From: Dactylellina haptotyla
Lineage: Eukaryota; Ascomycota; Orbiliomycetes; Orbiliales; Orbiliaceae
NCBI GenBank assembly: GCA_031310005.1
Contig: CM062384.1
Location: forward strand, 2,294,001-2,358,000
Direction: 5' to 3'
DNA: 64,000 nt
Shown: piece after piece, positions 43,527 through 55,683 of the stretch
Position numbering within the stretch: position 1 is the first letter of the stretch
How the letters are laid out: every line of letters begins with the position of its first letter
Made by a program: the position numbers and the translations under genes
Notes under the pieces: generated by a model
The model's database searches: none
Seen by the model: the letters and a program-made list of their open reading frames with translations, nothing else
Told to the model about the DNA's origin: nothing

Positions 43527-46500
43527 TTAACCGTAATATCCACTGCTGTCACCTAATCCCAGAATGTTCCAGAGGTCAATCGCAGTGGCCCCCATCTTAT
43601 GAGGATTGATACCACCTTGTGCCAACTTTGCAATATCCGGTGCGCCGTTGTACCCAATAGCGCTACCTGCACCCATAATCGGCCCGCCTTCGTGGTGGAA
43701 TGGCATATTTCCAGCCAACCCACTCATAGCCAGCCAGGTAAGGTCAAACCCTCCAGCTTCTTCGCCAGCTCCATCCGCCATCCCACCCATACTGCTACCG
43801 CCATAGCCCCAACCATCTGGACCCGGATGATGATGTTGCTGCATCATCTCTGGATGCTGTCCGTTCCACATCACGTGTCCGGCAGCATCCGGGCTTAGCG
43901 TCTCGGTATTCGCTGGATTCCAGAACATCGGTTGCGCCGCTGACATCGGGCCGCCCGGCGTTGGTGTGGCAGAGTTTGGCATGGGATTAGGTGGTCCGGA
44001 GGCTTGTGGGATACCAGAGGCGGCCGATCCGCCCGGTCCCGACTCGCAATCAAGTTGCGGATCGATGGCCAGCTCTGGAATTTGCGAGTGAGTATTAACC
44101 ACGTCTGCGTCATCCACGGGGTGCATACCGCCATGTGGATTATGGGGGTTAAGACCGGTGTGTGCGGCAACATCGGGCGGCACGCCCGCGCCACCGCCGA
44201 CAGAGATTTCGGGCTTTCCGATGCCAACGAATTTATTCTTGATGATGAATTCGAAGAGTCGGAAGGTCCAGGATGATGCCGCCCATATCTTACGAAGCTC
44301 GCCAAGGGCCATCATGCCTAGTGTGATCTTGTTTGTTGCGAGGCTGTGGCGGGTCGAGCCTTCCGGCGCGAGCTTGATTTCTTCAGCGTAGACAATCATA
44401 GCGATAAACAGTGGCGTTTGTCTGGGTTGTTTCCGTTATTAGTGAGGAATATTCACACGTAAGGCAGGGGTGGATTTCTGGGGGGAAACTTACACTGCAG
44501 CTGGAGCAAATTTCAGCAAATCGTGCCTCAGCAGATCTTCTATCAGCCTGAACGTGTTACTCGCAGCGCTGACCACTGCCTTTCTCGCCTTTTCTCTGTC
44601 TTTCATCAAAGTTTCTTCATCAGGGGAACGGCCGTCGGTCTCCCATGCCGCGCGACCTTTGGGTCTAGAGCAACGCGGTCGGTAATGCATCGACACTGCT
44701 CGGTCGTGCACCAACTGAAGGAGGATAGGCCAGAAGTTTTCGGATGTCCAAGTTCGCATCTCATCATAGCGGAGAGTAGAAAGTTCAAGCGGTAGATCAT
44801 TCTTCCAGTTTGTGAGGTCGCTCGCGATATCTTCGAGATCTTGGAGCGAAGGGCGGTGTGTGCAAGAATATTGTATAGAGGCTATTCTTTCGTCTGTAAA
44901 GCGCCAAACAAATTAGCACAACCATCAAACTTTCCCCAGAAACACTAAAAACTTACAGATCTTGCCGAGTTTTGCAATTTCAACCGCATATCTGATGTTA
45001 ACCGACTGCTGCGGTGGGCACAACATAGCAACTTCTTCTTGATCCATGGTCCCCCAATTTTCTATAAAGTCATCCTCTTCAAGATCGCCGACATCACAGT
45101 CGCTAATCCGTATCAGACTGGGCTTTCCCAGACTGGATGCTGTAATGTGATCTCGGCTCTAAACCCAAAAGTTAGCCATGGCACTTTTCTGACCCGAGGT
45201 GAAGATTGCCCACATACGTATAATGTCCACCATATCCGCTTCCACATACGTCGCTCACTAGCGCCAAGTCCCCAGCCGGTTCGAATTGATCGGTGCATAC
45301 CCATCCGTTGGCTGAGAAGGACAGCAGCCTGCAACCAGAATCTTGTTTCCTTCTCTTCTTCATACCTTGTCCACCACATACTCATCAGGGTACATCCCTG
45401 GATAGTATACAAGTGTTCCTTCTCTCCATCCATCAGGTGGACAAGTTTAGCTCGGGAGAAAAAGTACGCCCTGGCCGTTAGACGGTTTTCAAACCCGAGA
45501 CGGTTTTCAAACCCGCATTCCTTCAGTGCATGGTGGGCTGCATGGGTGTGCATGAGAAAGAGCGAGTAGATGCCATCGCCTTGAAGCATCTTCCGATAAC
45601 CTCGGATGAAGGCTGGTCTGTTGAGGATTGGCAAATGCGGATAGATGTACTGGAAGAATATCTTGATAAGCTTATCACAAGTTTCGATAGCCGGGAAGAT
45701 GTGAACCTTCTTGTGGTCAAGAAGATACGATTTATCGTCCTCGGATATGATCTTTAGGTCGGTAACGTGCGCCCTATTTGTGACAGTGGTCCAGCTCGGG
45801 GGCGGTGAAAATGAGGGTACATGGTTGAGTGATAGCGAAGAATCTAAGTGAGGGTCGAGGGTGGCAGTCTGGCGGTTCGGCATACTTTGCAGCCCAGCAA
45901 TTGTCGGGACAGCACCGTCAAGGGCTGTCTCACCATTAAAGATCAAAACTTGCCTCTTGCCTTCTTGTTCCCGATCTGTTGAGTTGTCTCGAGTCTGCTG
46001 GTAATCATCCGGCCGTTGGCGATAATTTGAAGGGGTGCTCTGCGCGGTGAGTTGCTGCTCCAGGCCGCCTCCGGTGCCAGAGTTGTCATGGACCTTATCC
46101 AGAAACTGAACCCAGACATGCTCGTCACTTAACGAAGGGTTAATGACCAGGGTTGGGTCTTTATGGGGAGGGAAGGGAGTGTACGTAGATTCGCCATCTT
46201 TTGGAGACAGCACGGAACGGGTGGGATGGTACGACGTCCCGGAAGTACGAGAATCAGATTGACGTCGTTGCCGACCTCGCTGGTCTGTACCGGAACCAGA
46301 GGGTTTTGATAACGAGGGAGGTTGACCAGGTACGGAAAGAGCGGCCTGTTGTGCGGCTAACCGCTTCTTTGTCTTTTGGTATGTGCTACACAGAGTGGAC
46401 CCGGGCGGTGGTGGGTTAGCCTATGCTGTCTAAGATTCTCGAGATCGATTCCCCAGATCTCATCATAGCCGATGAGCGAAAGCGATGCAGCTGTCGCGTG

Positions 46501-47014
46501 CCTGCCTCAATTGGCGCGAAAAGGCGAATCGCAGACCCGAAATTAGGTAAATGTTATACGCCGGCCACCCAAAGAAGGGAAATATGCAAGGGGATCGGCT
46601 TAAATTTTTTTTAAAGTATGCAATGTGATAACATCACCATGCGGCGATGGAGTAATCGAACAGTGGTTTGTCTTACCTTCCGCGTCTGCCAGGGAGTAAC
46701 ACACACTCGTGGCCAGTGCTTCGGCAGTATGAACATGGCTGGCCATCGGCATTCAAATGGGCGTCGCATCGTACTTTTCGACGGTGACAATTTCCGCAGG
46801 CCTTAGGCGCACGCTTAGAGACGTGGAACGAAGAGGTTGACCGGACCGCGGGGGAAGCTGATGACGTCGATAAGGGACCGCCAGCTCCTGGCGTGGGTGC
46901 TCCTGGGTCGGTTGAAGTCGGAGCTACGTGAACCTGCGCGGTAGGGGAAGCATCATCAGTAGTGCTGACGGTGGCAGGGCTATCATGGCCGTCAGAGCCG
47001 TCAAGGCTCGCCAT
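43527..47014 (-). CDS. Zn2Cys6 transcription factor with fungal_trans domain
   Basis: Nuclear DNA-binding regulator. Exons 47014-46677, 46385-45218, 45158-44957, 44893-44494 and 44421-43527 join in phase to exactly 1000 residues. The zinc cluster is Cys73, 76, 83, 94, 97 and 104 in KACGNCHRRKVRCDAHLN...CSYCRSTGHEC. The fungal_trans middle domain is visible as FFQYIYPHLPILNRPAF, AVLLSQRMGMHRS, RMWKRIWWTLYSRDHITAS and ISDCDVGDLEEDDF. The last ~230 residues are Gly/Pro/Met/His-rich and disordered, a likely activation region. The 291-nt first intron holds a GGCTAACCC branch site. Residues GFENRL occur twice in tandem from an 18-bp duplication. It may control the neighbouring monooxygenase, but adjacency alone is weak evidence. 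Confidence 0.9.
45481..45516. repeat. 18-bp tandem duplication inside the Zn2Cys6 gene
   Basis: Two direct copies of GACGGTTTTCAAACCCG plus one base, in frame, doubling GFENRL on the minus strand. Confidence 0.9.
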
Positions 47015-49030
47015 GCTGGACGCCAGCTACCGCTGATTCCTCCGTTATCTGTAGAGCCGATATGCAGAGTTGTGCTGTTCTCGTCAGATTGATTACGGAA
47101 AAGCCGAAAACCTCAGGTACAATATGGCTTAAAATCTCGGTATCGCAGAAGCGAGAGCACGCTTTCTGAGAGCCCCCGTTCAACCAGGCTGCAGGAGGAC
47201 AGTTGCGTTGGTTGGGTTTGGCTGTTAGTCTATTGGCCGGGAAAGCCGCGGCACTTGGAGGGAGACGAAAGGCGTTAATACCGCTGATTATTAACCAAGG
47301 TTAGAATGCTACCCAGCCAGAGGTGTTCTAGGTGCGCAGCAGTACGAGGTTGTGGTCGAAATTTTGAACCGAAGCTGAGCCAAAGAGTAATTAAGAGCGC
47401 GCTCCCCTTGGCCGGGCCTCGATCTGACGGAGTGTGTCCCTTGGTACTGGAAGCGAAATGGGAGGTGGTTTGCGACTTTGGTAAAACGGGAGCGCAATCT
47501 CGCTCTCGCTCTCTCTCTCTCGGACGGGGAAGCGTTTAATCTGCAGTGGCCAGTGCAGTGGAACGCTACGTAGCGGAGGAAAGAAAAGTAAAAGTGCACA
47601 CTTTCGGTACGCGGCGCACTTGGATCTTGGAGAGTGGAGGAAATGCGGGGGATCCAACCGTTTTGTTTCCTTCTATTCTTACTCTGATGATCAATCCTTT
47701 TTCTCCTCTCCGTTCCTAAGCAGGCCGGCCAGCGCTTGGGGACTTCAACGGACCGAACTAAACTAATTGGCACCTGCTGCTACGGACAGATTGTGCAAAT
47801 TCCGGGCCTTACGAGTGTTGTTTCGGGAGATTGCGCGGTCAAAGAGCGTCACGGAGCAGGATTGCAGAAAATTTGAAATAGCCTATATCAACCCTTCTTA
47901 TGATTATTTGCCTCGAAAGGCTCCTTGAACAGTCGATGCTCGAGTCAAGAACCTCCTTGATACTCGGCCTCACATGAAAAAGGGATCCGGAGCCCCCAGA
48001 TTAGTCCTCTCGACCGACTGCTATCCGAGCACTCACTCACACACTCCACACACTCTCTCGTTGTCTTTCGTTCGCATTTAGTATACAAACGGTGTCATGT
48101 CCTCCCAGCCCGCGTTCTTGCTGCAAAGTCAATAGCAAGCAGAGCTAATTATTTGCACCTGCCGCTGAAAAACTTGCCCATTTGGACACTCTCAGGCCAT
48201 GTTTTCCTAGCATTGGCATACCGTTTTAAATTGCAGGATGGGTCAAAGCTTGCACTATCACATCCCCGGATTTCGGACTTTGAATGTGGAAGCGAGCAAA
48301 GGCTAACCTCGGGTCTGAGGTTTCGCCGAGTTGTTTTGAGGTTCAAACTTTCCTGATTAGGAAACAACCTTGACAAACGCACACCTCGATCGCATGTGTT
48401 GCTTGCGTAACTTTTGCAACATTCTGTCAACACGCCTTCCCCACAAAGTTCCACCGAATGTAAGAATGTGAAACCGATACGTATCGATACAAGGCTGGCG
48501 AAGCCGCGTTTCAGCCTCATGAAGATATCCTGAGATTGGTTACCTATTGCATAAAGAACAGGGTTCTCTTATAAACCATTTGCAACTGTTCTGGTGTTAT
48601 CGTAGCCGTATTAGTACTTCTTGCATTGTGGCTCCAGCTACGACAATCGGTGATATACTATACCACAAACCACATTGCCCTTGTGTGCCTGAGCAAGAAC
48701 ACCAATAGCCATAGTTCCTAGCCGTCTATTCTCCGAGTTTGAAGCCTATTATATATTCAGAAACCCAAATATACCTCTATAGCATTTTTAGTGTGTAATT
48801 CGTTCGTTCCACAATATAAATCCTGGGGCTAACGCCAATCTGCACAGTAAAGGGGCCAAACTCACCACAGCGCCCCACATATGCATAACGAGGTATCGAG
48901 AGATGAGGTCCCACAGATATCAGCTATTTTTAACTATAGCAGAGTATAGTATCGCTTGTATGCATATTTCTCGCTTCCAGGGTGACCCCGGGAAGATCCC
49001 TTGATCTCGAAGCATTTTAAATATACACAA
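47015..49030. other. Gene-poor region, part 1
   Basis: The first 700 bases are GC-richer, are probably the regulator promoter, and include a CTCTCTCTCT tract near 47505-47520. At 48020-48100 a CACTCACACAC / CTCTCTCG stretch looks like a promoter or 5' leader, followed by an ATG at 48096 with only 12 codons. No supported gene follows. Confidence 0.5.
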
Positions 49031-49098
49031 CAATAGTATCGTTACACAATTGTGCACAACCTGCATGTCTGTCACCCCACATATTCGATTCGATTATC

Positions 49099-49187
49099 GG
49101 GCCCGAATATTGGCATCCTTTTGTGAGACCGGGACGGCATGTGGCTTACGAGAGAAGCCGAATATTGGGCCCGAATATTGGGCCCGA
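49099..49187. repeat. Cluster of GGGCCCGAATATTGG repeats
   Basis: CCGAATATTGG occurs three times (49103-49113, 49158-49168, 49171-49181), twice preceded by the palindrome GGGCCC, and is followed by an ACGTGACACGT inverted repeat. The nearby CACAATTGTG (49045-49054) is another palindrome. Confidence 0.75.
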
Positions 49188-52100
49188 CGTGACACGTCAT
49201 CTTATACATAGCTACAAGTACTGCAAGTCAATAGATTATCCATATGTATTAGAATTATATATACAAAGCTTGCTTTTAGTTTGGAAATATAATACCTGAT
49301 ATTCCGTAACACACGAAACACGCCAATCCTTAACACTCTGTATACTAATTATCTTAGGTGTCTGTCCACGATGCTCACCTTTTGACTGTGGTACGCCTCT
49401 TGTCGAACTCTGTAATAAATTATCGCCGCCTTCTTTGTTTAATTCATTTGACCAATACTTAATACCAGTCACGCTCTCCACAAAAACAGAAAATCCTCTA
49501 ATTCGATGAGATTTAGTCAAGATTAAGTTCTGACAGGGTATTGAAAATTTATATGGGATCGTAAAACAAAACAACAAAGTAACACTAGCACTATTCTTAT
49601 TAGCACAAATTCGGATATTCGTTATTCGAAATCGGGGTCTATCTCTCATTCGACCCCGTGGAGGCTGGGAACGAGCCCGTTGGAACTCGCACCCGTGCTT
49701 TCATTATAAGAAATTTGATGCTTTACCGATCGCCGCCCGGGTTGATTACTGATAGTTAATTCCAACAAGATTGAGGTAGAAACCAGAATCCATAGTTCAG
49801 CATTTGCTAACACAAATAAAGCGCCGTAGAACGGAGCTGAACATATCGATCATATCTGGTTTAGATCACAAAGTGAATGCGAATATATGAAACCAATTAT
49901 AGATTCGTCTCGGGGAATCGGGTTTGGGATGAGATGAGATTGAAAATTTTCCTAGTGTAAGATTTCCCACGTGGAAGGTTTTATTCGCCATCTCTCTGAC
50001 TTTGAACAGCACTAGATGTATTATGGCGGTGATAGTAGGAATATTATTACCATAATGGGAATGTTGACGCATTAATTGCAAACTTATTACCCGCTTTATA
50101 CGGTGGGCTGGTCTATAGTGGATCTATTGTTGCAAAGGTACACAATCTAGATCTATAAAACGATCGACTATAATTCGGGTCGGCTTTACATACTCTTCAT
50201 ATTCTAGCTGATATATCCATTGATTAGTGACATCATCGTCTGAACGACATTGATAGACGTCTATATGGTAACTCTCGCTAGAATCGATTTATATCACATT
50301 TAAGATATATTCTAGCGCCGTCATATTTCGTTGGGTGTACAAATATTGTTCATTTGATTGCCACCGAATTTCTTGTTAACAACCTACCATAATATGGGAA
50401 TGATTGGCGGTGTATGTGCTACCAAAAGGACAACGTACAAATGACCTAACATATGAGAATATCTCGATCTAGAATTTATTCGCTACACCATCCCCGTGCT
50501 AGTATACACACCAGATTCGATATGTGGCCAATATAGCGCCGTTTTGAGATAATGGTGTACCACACTTCCAATAGCTCCAGACATCTACCCGGGGTTAGGT
50601 CTACCCTGAATCGTGATAGACATCAACCCGTCGACGATCAGATGAATCGCTTGGGCCAAACCGGGCTACCGAGTTGGCGATCTGGATGTTGCTCCCGAAC
50701 TGGTTCGCTGTTTCAGAAGATAGCTACTCAGACTTCAATTCGCTAAGAGCCCTAAACCAGCCTAGCGATGCATGCAAGTATCCTGCAGAATTCTTGATTA
50801 ATTTTTTTTCCCTTTCTCTTCCTATGTTTGATGTCAGCTCTCATGTGTACACACTAGTAAGAGCTGACTAAAACATTGATGGATTGAGATTGAATAAAGT
50901 CGAAGGAAGGAGCTCGATTATATCAAGAATCGGATATAGTTATGCATGCAGACGTATTCGTGATGTCTTTATTTTCCCTTTTTTTGGATGGCGCTGCAGT
51001 TTCCTACGATCTACACTCAAGCAGTACGGTCTGTCCCGTCTCTGAGGTTGATTCCAGCTGGTTCGCTTGGTTTTGAAGAGTAGCGGTGACCAGAAAAAGT
51101 CGACGGCACCACACTATGTTGCATTCAATGCAAGACACTGGTCCAATGGCTTTCATGGCGTCAAATTTCGACCCCAAATGAGGAAATTTTAAGCTTGCTA
51201 CATATTGACCAACTTTTACGCCATACCGGTATTGAGGCCGAAGATGTCGTTCGAGAGGGAGGGGATCAGGGCCAGGGAAGCAGCTCCCCAGCCCCCATCC
51301 CCAAGACCGAACCCCGTTGCCGGTAGAGTATCGTGGGCCAGGGGACGGGGTAGTCCTGGGACTCTGGCCTATTGAGGCCACCCGCAAGCCCAGATGGGAA
51401 CGCCCACCTCGTGGTTGATCTCTCCATCGCTCGGGCTATTTATTAGATCTAGATCGATCTAGGGGGCTGAGACAAATCTGCGTTAAGTTCCGTCATCACC
51501 CGTTAGCCGATTGAACTTTTCTTCGTGAGGCCCGATATCACTATTGGCACTCACGGTCGAAACCTCGTGCCGCCATTTCCTTCAAAGCCAGACTAGCAGG
51601 CCTATACCGCCTCCAAAAATCCTTCCCGGAGCTCAAATCTCATCACTCGCATGGCACACTGGGTCTCTAACGAGGGTGGCCCACACGTGGAGATCCAATC
51701 CTCCACGATTCATGCCTCTTAAAGTACCAAGTTTCTTGGGAAAAACCGGGGGGCGAATGTGAATTTCAACCTGATTTTTTTTTTCCCACCCATCCTGCAA
51801 GCCCGAGCACTCGCAGCTATCGATAAGATTGGACCCTTACAGAAATAAACCCACCTTTAGCGTCTCCTCATTCTGCAGAACACCACATTATTTGCGCATA
51901 TACATGCCAGATAAACGTGATTGTTCGTTAGCGTTGCGTTCAACGCCAAGTAAAATCTGGGAAGGTATTTCCAATGCCCCTCATTCGAGCTTAGGTTCTA
52001 GAACGACCACTCTGCAGAGGATGTATGCACTGAACGGCAGGAACTTTTGAGCCAAACCCGTTCCAGATAAACGCGCACAACCAGCCGCGGAGAGGCTGGT

Positions 52101-55100
52101 CGCCGTATGGGTCTAAGGTACAAACGCTACTTCGCGTGCGTGCCTGAGATTTCTTGGCGGGTTAGTATCATGCAGTAGTGGAGGTCAATATATCCAAAGG
52201 CTGCGATGGAATATCCCGTCAGGTACATGTACACATGAATCTGGCAATATCTAACAGCGGGTGTGAGATTACTGCTGAAGGTATCAATCATCAGCGGCAC
52301 CTAGGCCTAGTGTGAAGGCTATTTCACCTAGTCTTCCCTCGTTGACTCGTGTCTTTGACCAAGAAGCCAATCCAATTTGCGGATATGAAAGACAACCACA
52401 TGACCAACCTCAGCCGTGTAGAGGATTGAAACCCGACGAACTGGCGTTTTATGTCTTGGTTTGGGGTTCCGAACTCCGGTTCTGAGTCCTGATAACCTAG
52501 ATAAGGTTTCTTTCAGGGTCCAGAGCCAAGAATCCGAATGCTGCGACAACGTTGGTAGCGTCGTAACTTTGTCGAAATACACACACAATCTAGATGCAAG
52601 TTGTTCCGAGAACTCCGTGGGATGGTAAGTTTCGGATGGGTTGTGTGGTGAAACTCCGCATCACTGGTCCACCAATCGATTCAATCTGGTGGCGTACGCC
52701 AACGATTCGTGACCGAAACTTCAAGGACATTTTTGTTGAGAATGATTCGATGCTGCTATCTTTGTGGCTTGCTCGATTTGAATATGGGGATGAGGGCGAA
52801 AAAGTGCGCTATCAGGGCGATAGGGATCGCGACTAAGACTATTAGGTCTTAAGTTATGCGTTTTCGGCCAGCACCGGAACTAAATTGGCATTAGTTTCGT
52901 TCTCATGACTTGGCGATTGTCAAACTTACCAAATCTAAACGTCATTGAGCTGGCCGTGATGTTTAGCAGGAATTTTCTTGTTTTTATTACTCCGTGGCTT
53001 CTTGTAAATGCATTAAATTTCCAAAAGGTCAATCCTTGTGCATTAGGAGAAAAATACTTCGCGGCCCAGAATAAAGGTTGCCAGACTAAAAAATAACGGT
53101 GTTGCCGCAAAACGCTCATCTCCCACACCGAGTCAGCGAGTTCACGAGTTTTGTCTCAATTGCCTGGTATTTCAGTCTGTCAGAGATAATATGATCTATA
53201 TAATTGATTGGTAGCGCTCCCCTTGCTTTATGTTTATACTGACATCCATTGAAGCGTTGAGATAGACTTTTGTTTTGGAGGGATTCCCTTGTTACAAAGA
53301 CGGGAAGGAGGTGGATGCCCACAGCTCGGCCCCCTTCAACGGTTGACGGCGAAACATATTGGGTTCAGCCTTCGAGCCTCTTGCGCCTGATCAGATAGCC
53401 TCAAATCTCAGTGGCTTGATTATTATAAGCTGAATAATTGCCTTGTTGGCCTAGCGCGACAGACCAGCACGGACAAATTCGGTCCAGAAAGCATCAGCGT
53501 TCTTTCATCCAGGATATTTTCAAACAGCGGTCGCTTGTAAATTGTACTTTCTTAGACAAAAGGTCTTTCTCTCATTTTTCGTGATAGGTTACACCCTGTA
53601 TTTGAATATCTTCAGTCTTGAATTGCACAAAGGAATCCAAGCGCTGGTTTGAGAATTCACAGTGCGCGTCGCCTGAGCTCTGTGATTTAACTCAAACGCA
53701 CCGACACCCCTTGCATGAAGGTTGCCTTCGTTTCCGGACTTCGTACTGGAAGTGATACTGGATCGTACACCCCTCTGGATAAACTAATTTGTAGGCGCGC
53801 TCGCCTCCGCTTGCGGCACCTGCGAAAACCCAAGTCGCTGGGACATCGAGAATCCCAAAGCCCTGGATCCCAGCAGCTCGATTTAATGGAAAGGGTGGTG
53901 GGGTTGCATCCGCTTCAGTAAAGTGTTTTGTTTGAGCAATAGCAGGATGGCCTGACAATATTGGCAACCCACTCAAGTAAATTGTTTCCACCTCCGCTCC
54001 CTTATTGACTGATGAAGCAATAAATTTGCCGAACTGACACCGCTTTGACAGGTGACACAGAATGTGACTAAGTGGCACGTACGAGCTCTCATAACACGGA
54101 GGTTTCAACTGGTTGAGGTGTTGTACGCAGCACCGTTCGCAGGTAGATGACACTATAGAGCGCGGTGTTTCTGAGAGATGGATTTCCTCAGCTGTCGACG
54201 CTTTACGCCTCACTTGTTTTTCACAGCTGTTCGATGTGCGCACTTAGACCCGAGAAAAATAGCCTAGGGACGGGCGTGTTCCAACTTTATCAACTCGGTC
54301 GGTCGCTTCCTCGTCGACTATCCTGTATTTCGACTAACGTACCAAGTCATTGCGAGCTAAACAGAACTCTGCCACAAGTCTGTGCTCAAAGCATCAAGAA
54401 ATAACAACAAAGCGTCCGAACAACAGCCGGCGGCCGCCCGGACCAGTCTCAGATCTTTGATGCCTACCGCAAGGGAATCATGTTCTTTTCTCGTATTCTT
54501 AGTCCAATGTGATCAACTAGCATATGATCCTTCTATTTTTTTTCATCGGTTCGAAGTTCGCAACCGAGAGCCTTTTCCTCAAACAAAAAGGGGGCGGAAA
54601 TATCTTCGCGCAGTCTGGATGCGACCGAGTCTCCCCGAAAAATGCCTATATTAAAGCCCATTATAGGCTCCACTTTGCTGATACCTGTGATAACAATTCC
54701 AGACCCAAAAACTGAAAGAGTGGAGTCGGGCGGAGTACCCGACCGCAAGGAAAAATTGTGAGGCGCGGAAGTATCGAGAATCTTAATAACACAATTATCA
54801 ACTTTCTTCCGCTTGGGTGCGGTCCATTTAACAATGATCGCCCCTAGGGCCGCGCTAACTATCATGGGTGGGTATTATTCCACAAATACTAGTTCTAGAG
54901 TTAAAAATTGAAAAGATCATGTTTTGAGGCTCGAATAAAGTGCTGGTGTAAATAACACAAAATTATGGGGAAATGTTGCAATAGAAATGCATCTGAATCA
55001 AAAAGATTATTGTAGCAAATCTTAGGGGGAAAGGGTAAGAAGCACGATCTTGAATTCGATAGCGGACTGGGTCGGCTCAAACGAACCCCGGCTGCTTTTT

Positions 55101-55340
55101 CGCAATGTCGGTTTTTCAAATAGGAAACCCGAGAGAGAAACACGCCTGGAAAGGTAGAGTGGTTCACAAGTGAAATTCGAGTATTTTTCTTCTTCTCTCA
55201 GGTGCAGTTTTTCTTCGGATGCAAGGAACATGGATGCACAAATCGATCTAATCGATACTGAAGTCTATTGCACCTTCTAAAAGAATGATATCCAAGCGAA
55301 ATTGTATATAGGATAATGAGTAACAAGAACCTCGAGACAT
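49188..55340. other. Gene-poor region, part 2
   Basis: About 6 kb in which no ORF shows a recognisable domain, a credible intron set or steady coding composition. The part 48.5-50.9 kb is markedly AT-rich. The longest ORFs (49236-49649 -, 51004-51387 -, 53692-54243 -) look like chance or decayed sequence. I cannot identify transposon ends, target-site duplications or an RNA gene with confidence. Confidence 0.5.
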
Positions 55341-55683
55341 CTAGGCCATCCATAATAGTAAAATAATCGTCATCGAATACGACTTTTCGTCTTTTGGCAT
55401 CCGGATATTGCGTGGAAAACCAAGGTCATTAGAAATTGAAAACAGAATTGGGCACAATTGTACCGCCTGTGCGTCGCTAGAAAAAGCATGAAGTGAAAAA
55501 AAATTATTCTTTTTGGTGAAAAGAAAATGGAAAACAGAAAATAACGCCACCTCGAGTGACCAGTATACATGTACAAATTTACAAATGAAATAGAAATGGT
55601 TGTACACGTGTGTAGCACGAAAAAAGAGACTCCAAACCCTAGAAATTACCCCCAAAACAGGACAATGTACATATGTATTACGT

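Noticed and set aside
40504-47014. Secondary-metabolite cluster
   Set aside because: No polyketide synthase, NRPS, terpene synthase or transporter nearby; a regulator plus one oxidase is not a cluster.
48096-48134. ATG after a promoter-like CT/CA-rich stretch
   Set aside because: Only 12 codons before a stop and no good donor; cannot support a gene.
49236-49649. 137-codon minus ORF in the gene-poor region
   Set aside because: No recognisable domain, AT-driven composition, no intron or promoter support.
49655-49745. tRNA-like look on minus (GATCGGTAAAGC box-A-like and GGGTGCGAGTTCC box-B-like)
   Set aside because: No consistent acceptor or T-stem pairing; anticodon loop would be ATA. Run tRNAscan-SE to settle; not supportable by eye.
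53692-54243. 183-codon minus ORF
   Set aside because: No family, irregular composition; probably chance in a long spacer.
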